A stretch of 9,675 nucleotides of DNA from Bacteroidales bacterium (lineage in GTDB: Bacteria; Bacteroidota; Bacteroidia; Bacteroidales; UBA12481): contig JAQWAJ010000037.1 in assembly GCA_028707745.1 (NCBI GenBank), positions 1 to 9,675 of the forward strand, written 5' to 3'. This document shows, piece after piece, positions 1 through 5,869 of this stretch. The notes beneath the pieces were generated by a model, which saw nothing but the letters and a program-made list of their open reading frames with translations, did no database searches and was not told the DNA's origin. A program made the position numbers and the translations under genes. Each line of letters begins with the position of its first letter. The stretch's first letter is position 1.

Positions 1-632
1 GCTTCCATATAAAAAACCAATTCTTCGGCCATATTTTTCGTTTGATCGCCTACACGCTCCAACTTTCGGATGACCGATAAAAGACTCAGAATGCCGATGG
101 CCTCATCGGGTTTACGTTTGATCAGATCGGCAGCAACCTTGTTGGATCGCATTTTTATCTGATCGAGCAATTCATCTTTACGGAATACTACGCGAGCCAG
201 TTGACTGTCCTCTTTCTCAAAAGCCGATAAAGTATTGGTGAGCATCTTTAAGGCTGTACTGTACATCTCTTTGATACCCATTTCATCCATACATTCCTGA
301 TCCACAGGGTTCTCCAGATCGCGAACCAGACAGGCAATGTTGTATGCGTAGTCGCCAACCCTTTCGAGGTTGTAATTGGTTTTTAATACCGATAAAACAA
401 AGCGGAGATCATTGGCAACCGGACTATACAATGCCAGAATATTCTCGCAATCCATGTTGATTTTAAGCTCAAAGGCGTCAACCCGCTTTTCATTGCTGGC
501 GATCTCGTTTACCAGATCTTTGTCGAAATGCTCCAGTGCATATCTGGATTTTATCAACTGATTGACCACCAGGTTCCACATTTCGAATACACTGGATTTA
601 AGCGCCAGCAGTTCGTTGGGTATATGTGTCAT
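1..632 (-). CDS. phoU: PhoU, phosphate-signalling regulator (3' end cut by window)
   Basis: Cytoplasmic regulator that connects the Pst transporter to the PhoR/PhoB two-component system and represses Pho genes when phosphate is plentiful. I translated the frame from ATG at 632; it is open to position 1 and gives 210 full codons plus a partial Ala. The protein begins MTHIPNELLALKSS. It shows the two-repeat PhoU helical-bundle layout, with the metal-binding type motif seen twice: ERVGDYAYNIA near residues 90-100 and ERVGDQTKNMAEE near 192-204. Known family members are about 215-240 residues, so only a short C-terminal tail should be missing. A GGAG sequence lies at 641-644, 8 bases before the ATG. 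The gene starts 28 bp after pstB stops, as the last visible gene of the pst operon. The identification is firm. Confidence 0.95.
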   Translation of the reverse strand, partial: MTHIPNELLALKSSVFEMWNLVVNQLIKSRYALEHFDKDLVNEIASNEKRVDAFELKINMDCENILALYSPVANDLRFVLSVLKTNYNLERVGDYAYNIACLVRDLENPVDQECMDEMGIKEMYSTALKMLTNTLSAFEKEDSQLARVVFRKDELLDQIKMRSNKVAADLIKRKPDEAIGILSLLSVIRKLERVGDQTKNMAEELVFYME

Positions 633-660
633 TTCAGATTCTCCTTATTCATTTTATTGA

Positions 661-1419
661 TCATCCAAACCGCCCGGTAATATAATTCTGGGTTCTGATA
701 TCGGTTGGATTAGTAAATATAGTCTTGGTTTTGTTCCATTCCACCAGTTCGCCCATGTAAAAGAATGCGGTAAAGTCGCTGATTCTTCCGGCTTGCTGCA
801 GGTTGTGGGTGACAATGATGATAGAATACTGATTCTTGAGCTCGAAAATAAGATCTTCGATTTTACCGGTCGATATCGGGTCGAGTGCAGATGCCGGTTC
901 GTCCATCAGGATCAGAGCGGGTTCAACTGCCAGGGCCCGGGCAATGCACAGGCGCTGCTGCTGGCCTCCCGATAGCTCCATAGCCGATTTTTTGAGCTTA
1001 TCCTTGACTTCGTCCCAAAGTGCCGCCTGCTTGATGGCTTCGGTTACTTTCTTTTCAATGAAGTGTTTATCCTTGACACCGTTGACCCGAAGTCCGTAAG
1101 CAACGTTTTCAAATATCGTTTTGGGAAATGGATTTGGTTTCTGGAATACCATGCCTACATTTTTACGAAGCCCATCAACATCAATGTTTTTTTCATAGAT
1201 ATCCTGCCCATCGACAAAAACCTCGCCCGTGAACCGTGTGCCGTCGATCAGGTCGTTCATCCGGTTAAACATCCTGAGCAACGATGATTTGCCGCATCCT
1301 GAAGGACCGATGAAGGCTGAAACAGTTTTGGCCTCAGCGGTGAAGTTGATGTTCTTCAGGGCATGGAAATCGTTGTAGTAGAGATCCAGGTTTTTTACTT
1401 CTACTTTATGGTCTGACAT
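661..1419 (-). CDS. pstB: PstB, phosphate ABC transporter ATP-binding protein
   Basis: ATPase subunit that drives phosphate import through PstC/PstA; it sits on the cytoplasmic face of the inner membrane. The 252 residues hold every ABC motif in order: Walker A GPSGCGKS at 38-45, Q-loop Gln93 in VFQKPNPFP, the signature LSGGQQQR at 149-156, Walker B ALILMDEP at 168-175, and the switch His205 in [16 protein letters not shown] after the Q-loop and the C-terminal [18 protein letters not shown] are typical of PstB rather than of other importer ATPases. Length is normal for the family (about 250). The ATG at 1419 lies 1 bp after the pstA stop, with no clear Shine-Dalgarno sequence, so translation is probably coupled to pstA. 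No key residue is missing. Confidence 0.98.
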   Translation of the reverse strand: MSDHKVEVKNLDLYYNDFHALKNINFTAEAKTVSAFIGPSGCGKSSLLRMFNRMNDLIDGTRFTGEVFVDGQDIYEKNIDVDGLRKNVGMVFQKPNPFPKTIFENVAYGLRVNGVKDKHFIEKKVTEAIKQAALWDEVKDKLKKSAMELSGGQQQRLCIARALAVEPALILMDEPASALDPISTGKIEDLIFELKNQYSIIIVTHNLQQAGRISDFTAFFYMGELVEWNKTKTIFTNPTDIRTQNYITGRFG

Positions 1420-1420
1420 A

Positions 1421-2278
1421 TTAATTCATTTTTGTTTTTTTACTGGCAATCCTGCGAATCAGGTTGGCCAGCAGGTTCAGGATAAGTACCAGCATGATCA
1501 ATACGAACGCGGTTCCGTAGGCCATCGGCCTCGATTCCACCACATTGGTTCCGCTGGTGGTCAATACGTACAGGTGATAGGGCAGAGCCATCACCTGATC
1601 GAAAATCCCGGATGGTAATTTAGGTAGAAAATAGACTGCTACGGTAAACAGAATAGGTGCGGTTTCACCGGATACCCGGCCGATTGAAAGTATCAGTCCG
1701 GTAAGGATATTGGGAAATGCCACCGGAAGTACCACTTTCCGGATGGTCTGCAGCCGGGAGGCTCCCAATGCATAACTACCGATTCTCAGAGTATCATCGA
1801 CAGATTTCAGCGCCTCTTCAGTGGTACGGATAATGACCGGTAGCACCATCAGTCCCAGTGTTAGCGAACCGGCAATGATGGAATCCCCGAATTTCAGGGT
1901 GTTCACAAACAGTGCCATGCCAAACAAACCAAACACGATCGACGGAATACCGGCGAGGTTATTGGTCATGGTGCGGATCAGTTTTTTTAGGAATGATTCT
2001 TTCAGATATTCATTCATATAGATGGCCGACAGCACCCCGATGGGGAAAGCAAAGATCATGCTTCCGGCAATCAGACAAAGGGTTCCGATGATTGCCGGAT
2101 AGATTCCGCCTCCGGTCATGCCATCTTTAGGCATCGAGGTGAGAAACTCCCAGTTGATCACCCCGATTCCTTTGATGAGGATGAATCCGAGTATGACAAA
2201 CAAAATTGATACAACAGCCAGACTGACCAGACGGAATGAATTGAAGGCGATGCTTTGGCTTAGCTGTTTGCGGGTCAT
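1421..2278 (-). CDS. pstA: PstA, phosphate ABC transporter permease
   Basis: One of the two inner-membrane permease subunits of the high-affinity phosphate importer; it pairs with PstC. The 285-residue protein has about six predicted membrane segments (roughly 18-38, 62-88, 108-126, 136-152, 188-206 and 253-275). The cytoplasmic EAA-type loop that contacts PstB is visible at about 165-185 as [25 protein letters not shown] sequence, followed by the conserved [29 protein letters not shown] at about 108-120 is also typical of PstA. Length is normal for the family. The ATG overlaps the pstC stop codon by 4 bp (ATGA at 2275-2278), and the stop lies 1 bp before pstB, both signs of translational coupling. 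Unlike PstC, it carries no large periplasmic insert. Confidence 0.96.
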   Translation of the reverse strand: MTRKQLSQSIAFNSFRLVSLAVVSILFVILGFILIKGIGVINWEFLTSMPKDGMTGGGIYPAIIGTLCLIAGSMIFAFPIGVLSAIYMNEYLKESFLKKLIRTMTNNLAGIPSIVFGLFGMALFVNTLKFGDSIIAGSLTLGLMVLPVIIRTTEEALKSVDDTLRIGSYALGASRLQTIRKVVLPVAFPNILTGLILSIGRVSGETAPILFTVAVYFLPKLPSGIFDQVMALPYHLYVLTTSGTNVVESRPMAYGTAFVLIMLVLILNLLANLIRRIASKKTKMN

Positions 2279-3468
2279 ACTTTCTTGGTTTTAACCGTTT
2301 CAACCAACATATTGAAGATGAAGGTAATAATAAACAGGATGATGCCGAGAGCAAAAAGTGCTTTGAAGTGAGTGCCGCCAAATGGCGCTTCACCGAGTTC
2401 CGCTGCAATGGTAGCTGGTATCGTTCGTACCGGTTCGAGGAAGGTATGCGGGATGACCGAAGCGTTTCCCGTAACCATCAGCACCGCCATGGTTTCGCCT
2501 ACTGCACGGCCGATCCCGAGAATTACCGCAGCAATGATCCCGGATTTGGCATACGGAATGGTTACCCGCGTCATGGTCTGCCAGTGAGAGGCTCCCAGGG
2601 CCAGACTGGCCTCTTTCAGAGCCCGTGGCGTGGTGCGAATGGCATCTTCGGCAATGGTAATGATCGTTGGCAACGACATGATAGCCAGTATGATGCTTCC
2701 GGCAAGCGCCGTTTCACCTACATCCAGTTTGAAAAGTCGTTGTATCAGGGGTACCAGAACAACCAATCCGAAGAATCCGTAAACCACTGAAGGAATGCCT
2801 GACAGTAACTCAACTACCGGTTTTAGCATGTTGCGGAGTCGCTGGCCCGCCACCTCTGCCATATATAACGCCGTAATCAGCCCAATCGGTAAGGCGAGAA
2901 GAATCGCACCGAGACTGACCCAAAGAGTGCCTAAAATCAGAGGCCAGGCTCCATAAACGGCTGCAGGCTGTGAAGTTGGGTACCATTCGACACCGGAAAT
3001 AAACTCTTTAACCGAGATTTTGGCCAACGGTATTTTCTTGCTCCGAAAATCTTTCTTTAAATACGTGTCAGGGAAATAGGCGATAACGCCGGGATTATCC
3101 GAAATGTATTGATCGATCAACGTAGGGAGGTTAACCATATCGGTACCGAGCTCCTCTTCTGTAAACTGTCCGGCCAGATCGTCAATCGACCTGGTGGTTA
3201 TCTCCAGATCCTGTCCGCCAACCTCTTTCCAGTTGGTGATGTCCTGATTGAAAATATCCTTAACCTGCTTCGAGGTTAGCTCATGAACGCTATTCGCTGA
3301 ATTGACCACTACCACCACATGATTCTCGACGGCAGTCTGGTTGAATAACCCGATTCCCTCCTTAAACAGAAAAACAATAACCAGCAACACGGTTACACTA
3401 GTAACCATGCTGCTGGTAAACAATACTCCATGCGTGATTTTGTCAAATATGCGCTTGAGCTTTTTCAT
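2275..3468 (-). CDS. pstC: PstC, phosphate permease with an extra PstS-like periplasmic segment
   Basis: Second inner-membrane permease subunit of the phosphate importer. Membrane segments fall at about 20-37, 172-203, 218-243, 255-273, 308-332 and 369-391. The PstB-contacting loop is EASLALGASHWQT near 286-298, followed by IGRAVGETMAVLMVTGNAS. At 397 residues it is well above the roughly 290-320 usual for PstC. The extra length lies between membrane segments 1 and 2 (about residues 48-150), on the periplasmic side. That segment resembles the middle of PstS: VVNSANSVHELTSKQVKDIF followed by ITNWKEVGG (77-85), against IVNPANPVSQLTREQLEGIF followed by ITNWKEVGG in the neighbouring PstS. The phosphate-binding SRETSSGT of PstS is not conserved here. 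The core permease restarts at about EWYPTSQPAAVYGAWPLILG. The gene starts 18 bp after pstS and overlaps pstA by 4 bp. Confidence 0.95.
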   Translation of the reverse strand: MKKLKRIFDKITHGVLFTSSMVTSVTVLLVIVFLFKEGIGLFNQTAVENHVVVVVNSANSVHELTSKQVKDIFNQDITNWKEVGGQDLEITTRSIDDLAGQFTEEELGTDMVNLPTLIDQYISDNPGVIAYFPDTYLKKDFRSKKIPLAKISVKEFISGVEWYPTSQPAAVYGAWPLILGTLWVSLGAILLALPIGLITALYMAEVAGQRLRNMLKPVVELLSGIPSVVYGFFGLVVLVPLIQRLFKLDVGETALAGSIILAIMSLPTIITIAEDAIRTTPRALKEASLALGASHWQTMTRVTIPYAKSGIIAAVILGIGRAVGETMAVLMVTGNASVIPHTFLEPVRTIPATIAAELGEAPFGGTHFKALFALGIILFIITFIFNMLVETVKTKKV

Positions 3469-3486
3469 AAGAGCCTGGTAGCCTGA

Positions 3487-4314
3487 TTATTTCTTAAGCG
3501 GCACATAACCCGTTTGCTCAACAATCTTCTGCCCTTCAGGAGATAAAACATAAGTGATGAAGGGAGAAACCGTTTTTTCAATACTTGTCAGATAGTAGTA
3601 GTAGAGTGGTCGGGTAACCGGATATGATTTGTCCATAGCCGTTGCCACCGAAGGAGCCACATAGGTTTTACCTTTGTCGTAAGATACTTTCAGCGCTTTT
3701 ATATTCTTTTCAAGATAGGCTAATCCAACGTATCCGACAGCGCCTTTGGTCTGGCTGACCGACTGCACAATGGCTCCGGTTGCAGGCATCAGCAAAGCGT
3801 TGGTGCCGAAATTTTTCTTGTTCAGTACATGTTCCTTAAAGAATTCGTAGGTTCCCGAACTGGTTTCTCTTGAGTAAGCAACGATCTTTTGATCTGCACC
3901 CCCAACCTCTTTCCAGTTGGTGATTTTTCCGGTGAAAATGCCTTCGAGTTGTTCTCTGGTCAATTGGCTGACCGGATTTGCAGGGTTAACAATCACAGCC
4001 AAAGCATCATAAGCGATAATGACTTCTTTAAAAGCTTTTCCGGCTTCCTGCATTTTCAACTTCTCATCCATTTTCATTTTCCTGGACGATTGAGCAATAT
4101 CGGTGGTTCCGCTGATAATGGCAGCCAATCCCACTCCTGAACCGCCTCCGGTAACCGAAATGGATGCACCGGGTGATTTCTTGGAATAGGATTCTGATTC
4201 AGCCTGCGAAAGTGGTAAAACGGTGTCGCTGCCTTTGATCTTGAATGACTGAGCGTTTATCAAGGCTGGGAGCATCAGCGCCAGAGCCATCATCTTTAAT
4301 TTTTTTGTTTTCAT
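3487..4314 (-). CDS. pstS: PstS, periplasmic phosphate-binding protein
   Basis: Periplasmic receptor that captures phosphate and delivers it to PstC/PstA. I place the start at ATG 4314 (275 residues). The frame stays open to a TTG at 4332, but that TTG lies inside the likely promoter element, and the ATG gives a proper signal peptide: MKTKKLK, a hydrophobic core, then LINA with cleavage before Gln22. Ligand-site motifs of the PstS family are present: GSDT at 28-31, DIAQSSR at 72-78, and SRETSSGT at 148-155. The end, FITYVLSPEGQKIVEQTGYVPL, is also typical. There is no lipobox, so it is probably soluble in the periplasm. It is the first gene of pstSCAB-phoU, behind a four-repeat Pho-type box at 4346-4385. 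ITNWKEVGG at 131-139 recurs in the PstC insert. Confidence 0.96.
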   Translation of the reverse strand: MKTKKLKMMALALMLPALINAQSFKIKGSDTVLPLSQAESESYSKKSPGASISVTGGGSGVGLAAIISGTTDIAQSSRKMKMDEKLKMQEAGKAFKEVIIAYDALAVIVNPANPVSQLTREQLEGIFTGKITNWKEVGGADQKIVAYSRETSSGTYEFFKEHVLNKKNFGTNALLMPATGAIVQSVSQTKGAVGYVGLAYLEKNIKALKVSYDKGKTYVAPSVATAMDKSYPVTRPLYYYYLTSIEKTVSPFITYVLSPEGQKIVEQTGYVPLKK

Positions 4315-4329
4315 CTTTTTTATATTTAA

Positions 4330-4337
4330 CAAATAAA
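4330..4337 (-). promoter_or_regulatory. Candidate -7 promoter element of pstS (TTTATTTG)
   Basis: Read on the minus strand the bases are TTTATTTG, one mismatch from the Bacteroidetes -7 consensus TAnnTTTG. It lies 8 bp downstream of the last Pho-box repeat, the same spacing as the matching element before the porin gene. A start site about 4-7 bases downstream would give a leader of only about 8-12 bases before ATG 4314. That is short and is the main reason for doubt. Confidence 0.45.
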
Positions 4338-4345
4338 CAATCGTA

Positions 4346-4385
4346 ATGTTAGTTCGCTGTTACACAAATGTTACGATAATGTTAA
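4346..4385 (-). promoter_or_regulatory. Pho-type box before pstS: four 7-bp repeats at 11-bp pitch
   Basis: On the minus strand the repeats read TTAACAT (4379-4385), GTAACAT (4368-4374), GTAACAG (4357-4363) and CTAACAT (4346-4352), each separated by exactly 4 bp. Direct repeats of about 7 bp at 11-bp pitch are the known binding layout of the PhoB/PhoP response regulators; the sequence is nearer the Bacillus TTAACA form than the E. coli CTGTCAT form. The array fills almost all of the gap between the porin stop and pstS. I infer that a PhoB-like regulator binds here when phosphate is scarce and activates pstSCAB-phoU. No terminator separates the porin gene from this site, so read-through from the porin into pst is also possible. 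Confidence 0.82.
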
Positions 4386-4396
4386 GTTTCTGCCTG

Positions 4397-5737
4397 TCAG
4401 AATTTGTATTGAACACGCAGGGTGAAGACATTATCGTTGCGGTCGGCTGACAAATCTTTCAATGTGCTGGCATCCTTGATGTTTGAGGTGGTTTCATTGG
4501 TGACAATATCATAATAGGCAGTGATCTTCACCTGACTGTTCCATTTATAAACCCAACCCAGTCCGAGGGTAGCGTATTTTACATCATACGCATTGGTCGC
4601 CTTGCTGCTGCCGGTAACCTTTTTGCCAATTTCATCTCCTGAAACATCAGTATTCGGATCAAACCAATCGTACTTCACAACAAGCTGATGTTTGGTTTGA
4701 AAAATGTTCTGAACCCAATAAAAATAGGCTCCCGAGAAGTTGCGGATATAGGCATCGGTAGTAGGCTGAGCCGAAGGACTGGTAGAGCTTTTGACCAATC
4801 CGGGCTGAGTTCCGGTGATATATTCACCACGAAGCTGAGTGACCCCGATAGGAAGATCCAGCGTAAGCTGCGCATCGGCGCCATAGTATTCCCTGCGGAG
4901 TTTGCTGTCTAATGCAATACCTGTCGAATCGACGGTATAAGCCATGATCGTACCATCTGTCAGGCCCACTTCATTCATCGAGTAGTTGTATTTGGTGCCC
5001 TGTCTCCATCCTCCATTGTAATAAGATAATCCGAGCCCAACTTTAACACTCTCGCTACGGTTGGCCTTATTGATTGACAGATGACTGATGAAATCCTTGT
5101 ATTTGTCGAAATCCACCGCTGCTCCACCGCTACCGTTAAACATTCCGGCATCGAGCTTAATGAAATTGAACCTGGATGTTTTTGGTGGCTGGAAGGTGAG
5201 TTTGGCGCCCAGATCGCGCTCTCCCGGAAAAAGAGTCTGGAACATCCTCGACCTTTCAGGCGATTCACGTGAACTCGAGGAATAGGATATCTCATAACCG
5301 AAAGGCCGGTCGAACACACCCCCGGTTACGGTGAAACATTGCAGCCATGGATCGGTGAAGCTTGCGTATGCATCTTTGATACCGACCCCCTTTTCAGTAA
5401 CATCCACCTGAATCACATATTGCGAAAGTTCATTGGTGTAAGCCAGTTTAAAACGGCCACGGCGCACGGCAAAGCGATTATCGATACCAACAGGGAAATT
5501 TCCACCGGTGAAAGATTCAATCCCTGCTGTATCGGCCAGCTGGAACTGTGTTTGAATATATCCTGATATTTTCAGCCGGTTAAGCAGTGACACATCTGAT
5601 TGCAGCTTTTCCACCATCGGATAAATCGTATCAGGATTAGTGGCTTCAGTAACCTGGGCATTCGATCTGACACCGGCAAACGGTGACAGCAAAAGTCCCA
5701 ATAGAAGTAAGGCGTGTGGAATTGATTTCATGTGCAT
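4397..5737 (-). CDS. OprO/OprP-like phosphate-selective outer-membrane porin
   Basis: Outer-membrane beta-barrel of the phosphate-selective porin O and P family, expected to pass phosphate or polyphosphate to the periplasm for PstS. The start chosen is ATG 5737 (446 residues; ATG 5731 is nearly as good); an open extension to TTG 5773 is unlikely because it runs into the promoter element. The signal peptide is MHMKSIPHA, a Leu-rich core and cleavage after SNA near residue 27. A short amphipathic stretch (MVEKLQSDVSLLNRL) precedes the first strand, KISGYIQTQFQ. FAVRRGRFKLAYTNELSQYVIQVDV, GVFDRPFGYEISYSS and ERSRMFQTLFPGERDLG are the recognisable family stretches, and the protein ends in an aromatic strand, VFTLRVQYKF, as barrels do. 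Its own Pho-type box lies upstream, and pstS follows 82 bp downstream. The phosphate role rests on family and context; ion selectivity cannot be read from the sequence. Confidence 0.88.
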   Translation of the reverse strand: MHMKSIPHALLLLGLLLSPFAGVRSNAQVTEATNPDTIYPMVEKLQSDVSLLNRLKISGYIQTQFQLADTAGIESFTGGNFPVGIDNRFAVRRGRFKLAYTNELSQYVIQVDVTEKGVGIKDAYASFTDPWLQCFTVTGGVFDRPFGYEISYSSSSRESPERSRMFQTLFPGERDLGAKLTFQPPKTSRFNFIKLDAGMFNGSGGAAVDFDKYKDFISHLSINKANRSESVKVGLGLSYYNGGWRQGTKYNYSMNEVGLTDGTIMAYTVDSTGIALDSKLRREYYGADAQLTLDLPIGVTQLRGEYITGTQPGLVKSSTSPSAQPTTDAYIRNFSGAYFYWVQNIFQTKHQLVVKYDWFDPNTDVSGDEIGKKVTGSSKATNAYDVKYATLGLGWVYKWNSQVKITAYYDIVTNETTSNIKDASTLKDLSADRNDNVFTLRVQYKF

Positions 5738-5770
5738 TTTCTTTTGTAATTGGTTATTAATTTTCCACAA

Positions 5771-5778
5771 CAAAAGAA
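5771..5778 (-). promoter_or_regulatory. Candidate -7 promoter element of the porin gene (TTCTTTTG)
   Basis: On the minus strand the bases read TTCTTTTG, one mismatch from TAnnTTTG and the same TTnnTTTG pattern as the pstS element. It is 8 bp downstream of the last Pho-type repeat, exactly as at pstS. A start site 4-7 bases further on would leave an A-rich leader of about 27-30 bases before ATG 5737, including AAAAGAAA just ahead of the start. Confidence 0.5.
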
Positions 5779-5786
5779 AAGCATGA

Positions 5787-5826
5787 ATGTGAAGCGTGTA
5801 TTACCCCAATATTACTATAAGGTTAA
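5787..5826 (-). promoter_or_regulatory. Pho-type box before the porin: four degenerate repeats at 11-bp pitch
   Basis: On the minus strand the repeats read TTAACCT (5820-5826), GTAATAT (5809-5815), GTAATAC (5798-5804) and TTCACAT (5787-5793), each separated by 4 bp. They match the pstS array repeat by repeat: TTAAC-T first, GTAA-AT second, GTAA-A third, T-ACAT last. The match is weaker than at pstS, so this may be a lower-affinity site. I infer that the porin gene belongs to the same phosphate-starvation regulon. The array lies between the hairpin that ends the upstream lipoprotein operon and the porin promoter element. Confidence 0.7.
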
Positions 5827-5844
5827 CACAATGATCCGGTGTAA

Positions 5845-5863
5845 AGGCGAGCCGCGCTCGCCT
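5845..5863 (-). terminator. Hairpin after the lipoprotein operon, probable terminator
   Basis: A perfect 8-bp inverted repeat (AGGCGAGC, loop of 3, GCTCGCCT) starts 6 bp after the TAA of the PKD lipoprotein gene. It is followed on the minus strand by only a few T residues (TTAC), so the U-tract is weak and termination may be partial. Its position, between the end of one operon and the Pho-type box of the next, supports a transcription boundary. Confidence 0.6.
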
Positions 5864-5869
5864 CAAAAC

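Noticed and set aside
2368..2790. Plus-strand open frame of 140 codons
   Set aside because: Fully antisense to pstC, whose permease motifs are clear; low-complexity composition with no domain.
3469..3486. Direct repeat AGGCT-ACC-AGGCT between pstS and pstC
   Set aside because: Only 5 bp per copy in an 18-bp gap; not an inverted repeat and most likely chance.
4975..5319. Second minus-strand frame of 114 codons inside the porin gene
   Set aside because: Out of frame with a well-supported porin; no signal peptide or motif.
5738..5869. Small RNA or small gene between the lipoprotein operon and the porin
   Set aside because: The region is accounted for by the hairpin, the Pho-type repeats, the promoter element and the leader; no further structure is visible.
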